Below are positions 29,735-38,860 of a DNA stretch of 64,000 bases, piece after piece. The stretch comes from Verrucomicrobiota bacterium (lineage in GTDB: Bacteria; Verrucomicrobiota; Verrucomicrobiia; Limisphaerales; UBA9464), in the NCBI GenBank assembly GCA_017309115.1, contig JAFLEF010000020.1, positions 1 through 64,000 on the forward strand, given 5' to 3'. The position numbers and the translations under genes are program-made. Position 1 is the first letter of the stretch, and each line of letters starts with the position of its first letter. The notes under the pieces were generated by a model, which did no database searches, was not told the DNA's origin, and saw only the letters and a list, made by a program, of their open reading frames with translations.

Positions 29735-30457
29735 ATGAAGTACGCCATCATTGCCGACATTCACGCCAACTTGGATGCCTTCCAGGTGGTGCTGGAGGAC
29801 ATCAAACAACAAAACTGCACCCACGTTGTTTGCCTGGGTGACATCGTCGGCTACGGAGCCAATCCCAAGGAGTGCCTGGACATCGTCCGCGGCATGAACA
29901 TCCCCACCGTCAAGGGCAACCACGACGAGTACATCGGGGTGGACGATGATCCGGAGGGGTTCAATGACGCCGCCGCCGAAGCGGTCAATTGGTCCCGGGC
30001 ACAGCTCACCGAGGATGATCGGCGCTGGCTGCGCGAACTGAAGTACCAGCGCTTGGTCGCCAACTTCACCATAGTGCATGCCACGCTGGATGTGCCCCAA
30101 CGCTGGGGCTACGTCTTCGAGAAGCTCGAAGCGGCCGCCAGTTTCACCTACCAGCACACGCAGGTCTGTTTCTTTGGCCACACCCACGTTCCCGTGGCCT
30201 TCATCCGGGATACCGGCGTCCGCGGCGGCACTTACTCCAAGTTCCGGGTTGAGCCGGGCAAGAAGTATTTCATTAACGTCGGGAGCGTCGGCCAACCCCG
30301 GGACGGCAACCCTAAAGCCGCTTACGTCGTCTACGACTTGGCCCAGCAAAACATTGAGCTGCGGCGCCTGGACTATCCGATTGCCGAAGCGCAGAGAAAG
30401 ATCCGGGCCGCCGGACTACCTGATCGCTTGGCCGACCGACTCGCGCTCGGCCGTTGA
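29735..30457 (+). CDS. Calcineurin-like metallophosphoesterase (YfcE/MJ0936-like)
   Basis: 240 residues. All metal-binding motifs of the family are present in order: DIHANLDA (about 8-15), GDIVGYG (about 35-41), GNHDEY (about 60-65), a His in HATL (near 115) and GHTHVP (about 148-153), with a later GSVGQPRDGNP loop. It should hydrolyse a phosphodiester or phosphomonoester using two metal ions; the substrate is unknown. It is probably cotranscribed with acyP and with the downstream GT9 gene. Confidence 0.92.
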   Translation: MKYAIIADIHANLDAFQVVLEDIKQQNCTHVVCLGDIVGYGANPKECLDIVRGMNIPTVKGNHDEYIGVDDDPEGFNDAAAEAVNWSRAQLTEDDRRWLRELKYQRLVANFTIVHATLDVPQRWGYVFEKLEAAASFTYQHTQVCFFGHTHVPVAFIRDTGVRGGTYSKFRVEPGKKYFINVGSVGQPRDGNPKAAYVVYDLAQQNIELRRLDYPIAEAQRKIRAAGLPDRLADRLALGR

Positions 30458-30513
30458 GGCTGACCAAGCCAAGGTCCCCGGTTCACCCGCCGGGGCTCCT
30501 CCCTACTGGCGCG

Positions 30514-31560
30514 ATGAAAGTCCTGATCCTGAAACCCAGTTCGCTGGGGGATGTCGTGCAGGCTTTGCCGGTGGCTCGGCTGCTCAAGCGACATCGGCCT
30601 GAAACCCAGATTTCTTGGTGGCTGAATCGGGAATTGACCCCGCTTCTGGAGGGGGACCCCGATCTCACCCGGATCATTCCCTTTGACCGCAAAGACTGGG
30701 GCCATCTGGAAGGAATCCCCCTGGCATTCTCCGAGATTCGTGCCCTGCGTCGCGAACGCTTTGATTGGATCATCGACCTGCAGAGCCTGGCCCGCAGCGC
30801 AGTGGTCGGCTGGCTCGCGCGTGGTGGTTTGACCATTGGTTTGGACGATCGCAGGGAGGCCGCACCCGCGTTCTATGACGTTGCGGTGCCCCGACCCAGT
30901 TACGACACCCACGCGGTCGACTGGTATCTACAGGTCCTCCGTCGGCTGGAGATTCCCGTTCATTTCGACTTCGCCTGGTTACCGGTCCGTCCGGAGATCG
31001 CGGCTTCGGTTCGCACCCGGTGCCCGGAGCCTGACGCACCTTGGATCGCTCTGCAGCCGGGCGCCCGCTGGGAGAACAAGCGCTGGCCCCGGGTACATTT
31101 CATCGAACTCGCCCGGCACCTGCATCGCGTTCGCCCGGATCTTCGAATGGTCATTTTGGGTGGTCATGCGGATCAACCGCTAGGAACGGCTATCGCCGCC
31201 GCGGCGGGACCCTATGCGCTGGATCTGACGGGGCGGCTCAGTTTGTGGGAAATGGTGGAATGGCTGCGGCACTGTCGGCTGATGGTCACCAACGATACCG
31301 GGCCCATGCACGTGGCCGCCGCGTTGGGAAAGCCGGTCGTCGGCCTGTTTGGTCCCACCGAACCTGCCCGCACCGGACCCTATGGAGCCGGACATCAGAT
31401 TCTCCGCGAGTCACTCCCCTGCGCCCCCTGTCTCAAGGCGGAATGCCACTGGAATGAGCCCCTCGCCTGTCTGCGCCAACTTTCTCCCGTCCGCGTGGCT
31501 GCGGCCGTCCTCGCACGATTGACCGAGACGCTTCCTTGCTCTCAAGCGACGACTGCCTAG
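30514..31560 (+). CDS. GT9-family glycosyltransferase (heptosyltransferase-like)
   Basis: 348 residues from the ATG at 30514, whose product begins MKVLILKPSSLGDVVQALP, the typical opening of heptosyltransferases. The acceptor half ends near 165; the donor half contains IALQPGARWENKRWP and the nucleotide-sugar site MVTNDTGPMHVAAALGKPVV near 262-282. Two Cys pairs near the end (CAPCLKAEC) are common in this subgroup. It likely adds heptose or another sugar to the LPS core. The frame upstream of 30514 is open but overlaps the previous gene. Confidence 0.88.
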   Translation: MKVLILKPSSLGDVVQALPVARLLKRHRPETQISWWLNRELTPLLEGDPDLTRIIPFDRKDWGHLEGIPLAFSEIRALRRERFDWIIDLQSLARSAVVGWLARGGLTIGLDDRREAAPAFYDVAVPRPSYDTHAVDWYLQVLRRLEIPVHFDFAWLPVRPEIAASVRTRCPEPDAPWIALQPGARWENKRWPRVHFIELARHLHRVRPDLRMVILGGHADQPLGTAIAAAAGPYALDLTGRLSLWEMVEWLRHCRLMVTNDTGPMHVAAALGKPVVGLFGPTEPARTGPYGAGHQILRESLPCAPCLKAECHWNEPLACLRQLSPVRVAAAVLARLTETLPCSQATTA

Positions 31561-31570
31561 AGTCCCGTTC

Positions 31571-32482
31571 ATGACTCGACTCGCCGCCCTGCTGGCCCTG
31601 CCTTTGTTGGTTTGGTCAGTCATGGCCCAGGTAGACCTGGACCTCACCATGGATCGTCAGATTTTTCTGCCGTCCGAGGACACCGAAGTCGCCGTGCGGA
31701 TTTCGAACTTTACGGGCGAGCCTCTGACGCTGGGCCAGGAGCCCCGCTGGATTCATTTCACGGTCGAGGATCTGCGTGGTCGGGTGGCCGGCAAACTGCA
31801 AGATCCGCCTGACACGGGCGAATTCACTCTGGAACCGGCGACCCGCGGCAAACTGCGCTTCAACATCACGCCGATGTTCAACATCACCACCCCCGGCTCC
31901 TATCGGATATTCGCTTCCATTCGCTTGCCCACCGGCGAGGAGGTCACCTCGGATCCGCACACCTTCGAGATCATTTCGGGAGTGAAGCTCAGCGAGCCGC
32001 GCGAAGTGGGCTTCCGCAATGCGGAAGGACAATTGGAACGTCGCAAGTTTGTCCTCCAGCGCGCCAGTTTTCCCAACAAGCGGGTCCAGCTCTATGCGCG
32101 GCTGACCGACTCTACCGAGTCGCACACCATCAAGGTCATTCCACTCGGCAACACCGTTTCCTTCGACCGACCTGAATGGCTGGTGGACCGCGAAAGCCAT
32201 TTCCACGTGCTGCACCGCACCGACAGCGCTCATTATTTTTACCACGTTCTGGCGCCGGATGGTTCGTTGACATTTCGTCAGCTTTGGCTGGCGGACGGCA
32301 CCAGCCGGGTGGAATTAAGGGTGAATGAGGAGGGCGAAGTACGCGTCTTTGGAGCGGTCCGTCGTCCCTATCCTGGAGAGCTGCCGAAGCCGTCGGTCGC
32401 GGCTTTGTCGACCAATCGGGTCGCCGAGGTGCAGTCGCCAACGACGAATACGAATGAGGTATCAGCGCCGAAGCAGCCCTGA
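31571..32482 (+). CDS. Secreted protein of unknown function
   Basis: 303 residues with a signal peptide (MTRLAALLALPLLVWSVMAQ, cleavage likely after MAQ or nearby). The mature protein looks like two or more beta-sandwich domains: an N-terminal part about 20-130 with FLPSEDTEVAVRISNFTGE, then a second part with VQLYARLTDSTESHTIKVIP. The tail is Ser/Thr/Asn rich and unstructured. I do not recognise a family. It starts 10 bases after the GT9 gene and overlaps the DUF481 gene by 29 bases, so the three are probably one transcript. Confidence 0.75.
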   Translation: MTRLAALLALPLLVWSVMAQVDLDLTMDRQIFLPSEDTEVAVRISNFTGEPLTLGQEPRWIHFTVEDLRGRVAGKLQDPPDTGEFTLEPATRGKLRFNITPMFNITTPGSYRIFASIRLPTGEEVTSDPHTFEIISGVKLSEPREVGFRNAEGQLERRKFVLQRASFPNKRVQLYARLTDSTESHTIKVIPLGNTVSFDRPEWLVDRESHFHVLHRTDSAHYFYHVLAPDGSLTFRQLWLADGTSRVELRVNEEGEVRVFGAVRRPYPGELPKPSVAALSTNRVAEVQSPTTNTNEVSAPKQP

Positions 32483-33545
32483 GCGTTGGGTGAGGAGTTG
32501 GTGGCTTTTGCTGCTAACCTTCATGCTGCTTCCGGCCATGGCTGAGCCCATGGTGGTGTTTCTGAAGAATGGTGACCGCCTGACGGGCGAGATCACTTCT
32601 CAGAATGAACGACGGGTGGTGCTCAAAACCGCCATCACCGGGAGGATCACAATTCCCCGCGATCAGGTCGACAGGATCATGACCGCCGCCGCCGTGGCCG
32701 CCGCCGCCGCACCTCCGCAAACCAATGCGCCGCCAGTCGCACCCGCAGCAGCTGTCGCCGCCACCCCCACCCCAGCCCCCAAACCCACCGCCGGCGCGCC
32801 TCCCGCCGCCTCGGCCAGCGCCACACCGATCGCCACCAACGCCCCCGCGCTGACGGAATCCTGGATTCCCGGCTGGCTTTCGGGCGCCTGGACCAACTGG
32901 CACGGCAACGTGCAGTTCGGGGCCAACATGGGATTGGGCACGACCGATCGCTATTCCGTCTTCGCCAATGCGAGCGCGTCAAAAAAATGGGGACGGACAA
33001 CCTCTCTGATCAATTACAACATCAACTACGGGGTGGTGAACGACGTTGTGAATGCCAACCGGATGGGCGGCGGTACCAAGGTGGATGTTGAACTGAATCA
33101 GGATCGGAGGCTTTACACCTACGGCCAAGGCAGTGCCGGTTATGATCGAATCCGCCAGATCAGCCTGGAATACATCGTCGGTGGCGGCATGGGGTACCGG
33201 TTCATCAATCGACCCCGACTGGTGTTGGCCGGGGAGCTCGGCTCCCAATATCAGGTGTTTGACTACTTCAGTTCCCCCGACCGCGAAAACGTCGCCGCGC
33301 GACTGGCCGAAAACGTCACCACCAAAGTTGGTAAGGACGTTTCCATCATCCAAACCCTCGGGTTCACCCCAGGTATCCAAGAATTGTCGGATTACCAGAT
33401 CCGCTTCGGGCTCACCCTCAGCTTCCCGGTCTTCAAGCCGCTCACCCTGAATCTAAACGTCATCAACGAGTACGATTCGCAGCCCGCCCCGGGTGTCAGC
33501 AACAACGACCTCCAACTCTCCACCACCATCGGCGTCAACTTCTGA
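32454..33545 (+). CDS. DUF481 outer-membrane beta-barrel-like protein
   Basis: 363 residues from the ATG at 32454; this start gives a basic N-region and signal helix (WWLLLLTFMLLPAMAEP). Residues about 27-70 (VFLKNGDRLTGEI ... ITIPRDQVDRI) are the strand-rich N-terminal domain often found before DUF481. A long Ala/Pro/Thr linker (about 72-130) follows, then the DUF481 barrel (about 145-363) with alternating strands ending in LQLSTTIGVNF, a C-terminal aromatic typical of outer-membrane barrels. Function is unknown; it is likely inserted in the outer membrane. It overlaps the preceding secreted-protein gene. Confidence 0.85.
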   Translation: MRYQRRSSPERWVRSWWLLLLTFMLLPAMAEPMVVFLKNGDRLTGEITSQNERRVVLKTAITGRITIPRDQVDRIMTAAAVAAAAAPPQTNAPPVAPAAAVAATPTPAPKPTAGAPPAASASATPIATNAPALTESWIPGWLSGAWTNWHGNVQFGANMGLGTTDRYSVFANASASKKWGRTTSLINYNINYGVVNDVVNANRMGGGTKVDVELNQDRRLYTYGQGSAGYDRIRQISLEYIVGGGMGYRFINRPRLVLAGELGSQYQVFDYFSSPDRENVAARLAENVTTKVGKDVSIIQTLGFTPGIQELSDYQIRFGLTLSFPVFKPLTLNLNVINEYDSQPAPGVSNNDLQLSTTIGVNF

Positions 33546-33566
33546 GCCGCCTGAACGAGCCCGGAA

Positions 33567-34943
33567 TCATTCCAAGAACTTGCCGGGGTTGAGGATTCCC
33601 AGCGGATCCAGTGCCTGCTTGACGCGTGCGTGAAGTTGGCGACCCGGTTCGGCGACCGCGTCCGGCCACCACGGCAACTTGGCCAGCCCGATGCCATGCT
33701 CCCCAGTGATCGCGCCCCCGAGCGCTAGAATTCCGCGGAACAGATCATCCAAGCAGGCTTCAGCCCGCGACCGTTCGTCGGCCTCCGCCGCATTATGCAT
33801 CACGTTCACATGGATGTTTCCGTCTCCGGCGTGTCCGAAACACGCCAGCAGCAGGCGGTGTTTCCGCTGCAAGGAAGCGGTCAGGCGGAAGAGATCCTCC
33901 AGGCGACCCCGGGGCACGACAATGTCCTCGTTGAGTTTGGTCAGGCCCGTATCGCGCAACGAGTAGCTGAACTCCCTTCGCAGACCCCAAAATTGTTCAC
34001 ACCCGGCATCCCCAAGTCCCTGCTGAACAAATACCGGATCGGCTGAACGAATCACCTTCGCCAGCGCCCTGATTTCGCGGCGGACACTGGCCTCCTGACC
34101 ATCCAGTTCCACAATGAGATGCGCATTACATCCGGCCAGCAACCGGGTCCCGGTTCGCTTCTCGGCTGCCCGGAGGGTGAATTCATCCGCCATTTCCAAG
34201 GCGCTGGGCAGGAATCCGGCGGCAAAAATCGCGCGGATCGCCCGCGTCGCTTGGCGAATACTGGTAAAGCCGGCGCCGAGACAGGCCCGGAACGGAGGTC
34301 GGGGCAAGAGTTTCAAGGTCGCTTCGGTGACCACCCCGAGCATCCCTTCACTGCCCACGAACAGGCGATGGAGGTCAAATCCGGTCTTGTTCTTGTGGGT
34401 CCGCCCTCCCAAACGGACCAATTTCCCGTCAGCCAAGGCGACTTCCAAACCCAGGACATAATCCCGGGTCACTCCGTACTTCAGACAGCGAGGCCCTCCT
34501 GCATTGGTGGCAATGTTGCCGCCCAGGCTACAATTCTCCCGACTGGCCGGATCTGGCGGATAGTACAGGCCGCGGCGTTCCACCGCCCGTTGGAACTTCG
34601 CAGTGATGACTCCGGGCTCCACCACCGCCACAAAATCCCCCGGCGAAATCTCCCGAATCCGATTCATCCGGGCCAGCGAAAGGGCGATTCCCCCCCGCAT
34701 CGGCACACACCCACCGACATATCCGTAGCCGGCTCCCCGGGCGGTGACCGGAATTCGGTGCTGGTGTGCAAAAGCCAGAATATTGGAAACGGAAGCCGCC
34801 GAGGCCGGTAACGCCACGGCTTCGGGCAGATGGGCCGCATACCATTTGTCCCCCGCATGGGCGGCACAAATTTCGGGTGACCGGCTCCATTCGTCAGCCG
34901 CCAGGCGACGCTTCAACTGATCCCATGGAATCCGTGGCTTCAT
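33567..34943 (-). CDS. glcD: FAD-binding oxidase of the glycolate oxidase (GlcD) / D-lactate dehydrogenase family
   Basis: 458 residues. The N-terminal PCMH-type FAD domain shows PVTARGAGYGYVGGCVPMRG (about 61-80) and GSLGGNIATNAGGPR-like residues near 150. The C-terminal cap has GSEGMLGVVTEATLKLLP, CFGHAGDGNIHVNVM near 365 and GEHGIGLAK near 410. It oxidises a 2-hydroxy acid such as glycolate or D-lactate; the electron acceptor and exact substrate are not given by the sequence. GlcE/GlcF partners are not adjacent. Its ATG overlaps the stop codon of the DUF2007 gene by four bases (34940-34943). Confidence 0.9.
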   Translation of the reverse strand: MKPRIPWDQLKRRLAADEWSRSPEICAAHAGDKWYAAHLPEAVALPASAASVSNILAFAHQHRIPVTARGAGYGYVGGCVPMRGGIALSLARMNRIREISPGDFVAVVEPGVITAKFQRAVERRGLYYPPDPASRENCSLGGNIATNAGGPRCLKYGVTRDYVLGLEVALADGKLVRLGGRTHKNKTGFDLHRLFVGSEGMLGVVTEATLKLLPRPPFRACLGAGFTSIRQATRAIRAIFAAGFLPSALEMADEFTLRAAEKRTGTRLLAGCNAHLIVELDGQEASVRREIRALAKVIRSADPVFVQQGLGDAGCEQFWGLRREFSYSLRDTGLTKLNEDIVVPRGRLEDLFRLTASLQRKHRLLLACFGHAGDGNIHVNVMHNAAEADERSRAEACLDDLFRGILALGGAITGEHGIGLAKLPWWPDAVAEPGRQLHARVKQALDPLGILNPGKFLE

Positions 34944-35170
34944 TCGTCGTCGAGAGTTGGGGTGGAGGAGTTGAGGAAATCGGTGGCTTCGTCCGCCTGA
35001 TCGGCGGGCACCTGGACCCAGATGCCCCCGGTGGAGAGCGAGTAACCCTCGGTCGCCAGGGCCGCTCCCAGGTGCTTTAGGTTCACCAGAAACCCGGAGG
35101 CTTCCAACCGGGAACGAATGAGTTCAGCCTCGGCGGGACTAAACTGCTTGGAGATGGTGACCCAATCCAT
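34940..35170 (-). CDS. DUF2007-type putative signal-transducing protein
   Basis: 76 residues from the ATG at 35170. The sequence (VTISKQFSPAEAELIRSRLE and later GIWVQVPADQADEATDFLNS) matches the small ferredoxin-like DUF2007 domain, in which an N-terminal strand-helix is followed by a residue-conserved 'V.V...D...A...L' end. These proteins are thought to bind ligands or partners; nothing more is known. The 4-base overlap with the oxidase gene suggests coupled translation. Confidence 0.8.
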   Translation of the reverse strand: MDWVTISKQFSPAEAELIRSRLEASGFLVNLKHLGAALATEGYSLSTGGIWVQVPADQADEATDFLNSSTPTLDDE

Positions 35171-35454
35171 GGCGTCAGCTTGCGATCGAGGCGGGACCCG
35201 GCAAAGGGAAATCAGCCCGCCATTCATTCGCCAAAAGTGTTTCAAAAACCGCCGCCTACAGGCCTCAACGTCAGCCTCGCAGACCCGTCCCGATGCTTGA
35301 CAGATTGAAGGCCTAATGCCACTCCTCGGGTCGCATTTCGATCCTCGCGACGAACCCTAGGCCGGGGAACAGGCAGGCTGACCGCCTCTCCCTGCAACCA
35401 ATGGCCGAATGTCGCACCGCACGGTCGTACATCTGCCAAGCAAAAATACATTCT
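35171..35454. other. Upstream region of the OmcB-like gene, no gene
   Basis: This 284-base gap between divergent genes has no convincing protein. A TTGACA at 35297-35302 has no good -10 at the right distance, so no promoter is called. The last 20 bases are AT-rich for this genome (CAAAAATACATTCT), which may mark a transcription start close to the ATG at 35455. Confidence 0.4.
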
Positions 35455-36972
35455 ATGAGTATGTTCTCATTCCACCTGAAACAACCCGCCCGTTGGCTGC
35501 TGTTGGCAGCTACCCTTGGGGCATTCTCCGCTTTCGCGGAAAGTTCCCAACCCATCACCCTCGCCCAGGCGAAGCCGACCGTGGTCATCAGCGGACCCGG
35601 CGGCGTGCCCGCCACCACGGCGAGCGCGGGGGGAATCTGCTCCACCATCAATACGGGACTGTTGACCGGTACCAAGCTCCACCCGGCCGAAGTTTCGGTG
35701 GGTGATACTTACACCTACACGCTCACGGTCACTTCGGCTTCCTGCCTGGCCAATCTGGTGGTGGTCGACACGATTCCTTCCGATTCGACGCTGGTCAGCA
35801 CCGAACCGACGGCTTCCGTGGCCGGCAACAAACTGACCTGGAATCTCGGTGACCTCGACGCCGGTGTGACCAAGACCCTCAAGGTCACGGTCAAGGCCGA
35901 CAAAGAAGGCACCTCCGTTTCCTGCGCCACTTTCTCCGCTGATCCGCGCATCTGCGCCAAGACCATCGTCGGCCGCCCGCAGCTGGCCATCGAGAAGTCC
36001 GGACCTGAAACCGCTCCTCTGGGCAACGACGTGCCGTACAGCATCGTCGTGAAGAACGTCGGTACGGCCGTCGCCAAGGGCGTCGTCGTCACCGACAAGG
36101 TGCCCGCCGGCCTCGGTGGACCTCGCGAGATTCCGTTCACCGTCGGTGACCTCGCTCCGGGCGCGTCCAAGACCATCCCGGTCACGCTCAAGGCCGCCGA
36201 ACGCGGACGTCATTGCAACTTGGCTGTCGCCACCGCCGCGAATGCCACCAGCGTCCAGGACGACGCCTGCACGACCGTCGTGAAGCCGGCCGTCAAGATC
36301 GTCAAGACCGGTACCCCGGATCAGTTCGTGGGTCGCCAAGCCACCTACAAGATCGTGGTCTCCAACACGGGTGACACCGTCCACGAAAACACCATCGTGA
36401 CCGACACCGCCCCGCCGCAGACCAAGATCGTCAGCGCGCCCGGCGCCAACGTGGCCGGCAATACCGCCACCTGGAACCTCGGCACCCTCAAGGCCGGCGA
36501 ATCCAAGGAACTCAGCATCGTGCTGACCTCAACCCAAATCGGCACCTGGTGCAATGCGGCCTCCGTCACGGTTGCCGCTGGCCTCAAGGAAAATGCTGAA
36601 GCCTGCACCATCTGGAAGGGTGTCGCCGGCGTGCTGGTTGAGTTCGTTGACGATCCCGATCCGATCTCGGTCGGCGATCAGGTTGTCTACACCATCCGCA
36701 TCACCAACCAGGGCAATGCGGACCTGAACAACATCGCCACGGTCGCCGAGTCTGACACGGAAATCGACTTCGTCAGCTCGCCGCAGGGCACCATCTCCGG
36801 GCCGAAGAAGATCTCCTTCCCGACCATCCCGCGGCTGGGTGGACGTCAGTCTGTCACCTTCACCTTCACCGGTAAGGCTACGGGCGTCGGCCAAGCCTAC
36901 CAGAAGGCGATTGTGACCGTGGAAGGCTTCCGCGCTCCGATCGAAGAGTACGAAGTCACCACGACCTACTAA
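35455..36972 (+). CDS. DUF11-repeat envelope protein resembling chlamydial OmcB
   Basis: 505 residues from the ATG at 35455; signal peptide about 1-28. The mature part is four tandem Ig-like DUF11 domains (about 68-170, 175-278, 280-390, 395-505). Each begins with a 'VGD..TYT(L/I)..' block and contains 'V.DT.P' and 'LGTL/LGDL..G..K' blocks. Eight cysteines (62, 97, 157, 167, 254, 272, 366, 384) occur in pairs at the domain edges; domains 2 and 3 each end with two cysteines 18 residues apart. The Chlamydia 60-kDa cysteine-rich protein OmcB is built the same way and is disulphide cross-linked. Codons are strongly GC-ending and uniform (GTC, GCC, AAG), and a perfect terminator follows; both suggest high expression. 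Confidence 0.85.
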   Translation: MSMFSFHLKQPARWLLLAATLGAFSAFAESSQPITLAQAKPTVVISGPGGVPATTASAGGICSTINTGLLTGTKLHPAEVSVGDTYTYTLTVTSASCLANLVVVDTIPSDSTLVSTEPTASVAGNKLTWNLGDLDAGVTKTLKVTVKADKEGTSVSCATFSADPRICAKTIVGRPQLAIEKSGPETAPLGNDVPYSIVVKNVGTAVAKGVVVTDKVPAGLGGPREIPFTVGDLAPGASKTIPVTLKAAERGRHCNLAVATAANATSVQDDACTTVVKPAVKIVKTGTPDQFVGRQATYKIVVSNTGDTVHENTIVTDTAPPQTKIVSAPGANVAGNTATWNLGTLKAGESKELSIVLTSTQIGTWCNAASVTVAAGLKENAEACTIWKGVAGVLVEFVDDPDPISVGDQVVYTIRITNQGNADLNNIATVAESDTEIDFVSSPQGTISGPKKISFPTIPRLGGRQSVTFTFTGKATGVGQAYQKAIVTVEGFRAPIEEYEVTTTY

Positions 36973-37002
36973 GGTTGCTGCCGACCCTCGCGTCGGTTCA
37001 CC

Positions 37003-37033
37003 AGGCGCCCCCGGAAACGGGGGCGCCTTTTTA
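37003..37033 (+). terminator. Rho-independent terminator of the OmcB-like gene
   Basis: A perfect 11-bp stem AGGCGCCCCCG / CGGGGGCGCCT closed by a GAAA tetraloop (37014-37017), then TTTTTA. It starts 30 bases after the stop codon. Confidence 0.93.
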
Positions 37034-37110
37034 GTTTTTCAGGGACATTTTTCCGGTCGGAGCCTTGCCAAAGGACAGGTCCGTGGCTACCCCTGCCAAC
37101 CCGTTCAAAC

Positions 37111-38436
37111 ATGAAAAAATGGCTCAACCCAGTTTGGTTCCTCCGCGCTTGGACGCTTCTTTTTTGCCTGCTGTTGGGCTATTCGCTCTACGCCCAGACT
37201 CCCCCTGATTCCACCCCGACCACCAACTCAGCACCCGTGACCAACCGGGCCGACTTGCTGGCGGAATCCCAACGTGAGTTCATCGACAGCAACCGCTCCC
37301 TCCTGACCTTCGGTCTGGACCACGTTGAGGTCCTCCAAACCACCTTCTTCCACCGGCCCTTGTGGCAGTATCTGGCCACCATTCTCTACGTTCTGCTGGC
37401 CTTCCTCGTCGCCAAAATCGTGGACTGGCTGATCCACACCCGCCTGCGGCTGATCACCAGCCGGACCGAGAACCAGTGGGACGACATTCTCATCAACCTC
37501 GTGGACGGACCGGTCAAGGTCATCGTGTTTGTCCTGCTGTTGAATGTGGGCCTCCAATTATTCGATTGGCCCAACTTCATCGAAGCCTGGTTCGCGAAGC
37601 TGACGATCTTGGCTGTCGGCGCGAGCCTGCTCCTGGTCATTCTGAAGGCCGTGGACGCCGTGATCCGTATTTGGCGAACCAACCTGCCGGAAGGTGGGGA
37701 TCGGGCCTTCAACGAGCACTTCCTCGTGTTGGTCGGCAAAGTCATCAAGGCCACCATCGGTGTCGTCGCCGTCTTCACGGTGCTGGGCAACCTCGGATTC
37801 GACATCAGTGCTGCCTTGGCTTCGGTCTCAGTCATCGGCCTCGCCCTGGGTCTGGCGGCCCAGGACACGGTGGGAAATCTGTTTGGGGCCGTTGCGGTGT
37901 TCCTCGACAAACCGTTCAAAATCGGCGACCGGGTTAAAATCGGCGAAGTCGACGGAACCGTCGAAGAAATGGGCCTCCGCTCCACCCGCATTCGAGGGTT
38001 GGAGGGCTTCCTAATCACTGTTCCCAACAAAGAGATTGGGAACTCCCGCATCATCAACGTCACCAGCCGCCCGACCATTCGGACCACCTTCACTGTCGGA
38101 CTCACCTACGACACCCCGGCGCCCCAAGTGAAGCGGGCCGTGGAGCTGATCCTCGAGATCTTTGGAAAGGACCCGAACACCCACGATGTCATCGCGTACT
38201 TCAGCAAGATGGCGGACTTCTCCCTCAATATCGACGTCATCTACTGGTGCAAGCTGACCGACTGGCGGCAATACACGTTGGTTCTCCAGGAACTGAATCT
38301 CCAACTGAAGGCCCGCTTTGACGCCGAAGGACTCAACTTCGCGTTCCCCAGCCAGACCCTTTATCTCGGGGATTCGGCTCAGGAAAAACTCGCCTCAGCC
38401 CAAAATCCCTCATCGGGAGACGCAACAACACGTTGA
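37111..38436 (+). CDS. MscS-family mechanosensitive channel
   Basis: 441 residues with an N-terminal signal-like helix (about 12-28) and a polar periplasmic stretch. Four further hydrophobic helices follow (about 88-107, 130-150, 163-183, 210-232). The pore-lining helix and beta domain of MscS are clear: ALASVSVIGLALGLAAQDTVGN (about 245-266), then DKPFKIGDRVKIGEVDGTVEEMGLRSTRIR. The last ~100 residues form the alpha-beta C-terminal domain. It should open under membrane tension to release solutes on osmotic downshock. It is closer in length to MscS-like proteins with an extra N-terminal helix pair than to E. coli MscS (286 residues). Confidence 0.93.
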   Translation: MKKWLNPVWFLRAWTLLFCLLLGYSLYAQTPPDSTPTTNSAPVTNRADLLAESQREFIDSNRSLLTFGLDHVEVLQTTFFHRPLWQYLATILYVLLAFLVAKIVDWLIHTRLRLITSRTENQWDDILINLVDGPVKVIVFVLLLNVGLQLFDWPNFIEAWFAKLTILAVGASLLLVILKAVDAVIRIWRTNLPEGGDRAFNEHFLVLVGKVIKATIGVVAVFTVLGNLGFDISAALASVSVIGLALGLAAQDTVGNLFGAVAVFLDKPFKIGDRVKIGEVDGTVEEMGLRSTRIRGLEGFLITVPNKEIGNSRIINVTSRPTIRTTFTVGLTYDTPAPQVKRAVELILEIFGKDPNTHDVIAYFSKMADFSLNIDVIYWCKLTDWRQYTLVLQELNLQLKARFDAEGLNFAFPSQTLYLGDSAQEKLASAQNPSSGDATTR

Positions 38437-38460
38437 CATCCCCCTGCCCCCCGATAGTTT
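38433..38460 (+). promoter_or_regulatory. Candidate promoter for rpsT
   Basis: A consensus TTGACA at 38433-38438 overlaps the mscS stop codon. A weak -10 (GATAGT at 38453 or TAGTTT at 38455) follows at 14-16 bases, and the rpsT ATG is at 38488. The spacing is short, so this is tentative. Confidence 0.35.
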
Positions 38461-38487
38461 CCCGCTCTTTAAGATTCGCCTAGTACC

Positions 38488-38775
38488 ATGCCGAACACGA
38501 AGTCCGCGGAAAAACGAGTCCGCTCCAGCGCCCGCAAACAGGCCCGAAACCAAGCCTCGGTCTCCCGTCTCAAGACCGCCGAGCGAAAGTACCTCGCTCT
38601 GGTCTCGACGGGTAAAGCCGACGAAGCCAAGAAGGCCTTCCTAGAGGTCAGCTCCGCCTACGGCAAAGCCGTCAAAGGCGGCACCGTCAAGGCCAACACC
38701 GCCAGCCGGAAACGGTCACGCTTGCAGCTGCGCCTGAACAAGGCGGCCAAGGCCGCTGCGGCCCCCAAGGCCTGA
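38488..38775 (+). CDS. rpsT: 30S ribosomal protein S20
   Basis: 95 residues, highly basic and helical. The opening MPNTKSAEKRVRSSARKQARN is the standard S20 N-terminus, and the body has KAFLEVSSAYGKAVKGGTVKANTASRKRSRL. It binds 16S rRNA helices near the bottom of the small subunit. Length is within the normal range (85-95). A terminator follows 25 bases after the stop. Confidence 0.97.
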   Translation: MPNTKSAEKRVRSSARKQARNQASVSRLKTAERKYLALVSTGKADEAKKAFLEVSSAYGKAVKGGTVKANTASRKRSRLQLRLNKAAKAAAAPKA

Positions 38776-38800
38776 TCACTGGCCGGTTGTCCGGCGAAAC

Positions 38801-38835
38801 AACGCCCCCCGCCCTGGCGGGGGGCGTTTCTTTTT
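38801..38835 (+). terminator. Rho-independent terminator of rpsT
   Basis: Inverted repeat AACGCCCCCCGCC (38801-38813) / GGCGGGGGGCGTT (38816-38828) followed by TCTTTTT. The outer 11 base pairs form a stable stem. It may also end the mscS-rpsT transcript. Confidence 0.92.
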
Positions 38836-38860
38836 CCCCGCCGCCCCGCGCGACGGCCGC

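Noticed and set aside
35297..35302. TTGACA upstream of the OmcB-like gene as a promoter
   Set aside because: No -10 box at 15-19 bases; nearest TAAT is 11 bases away.
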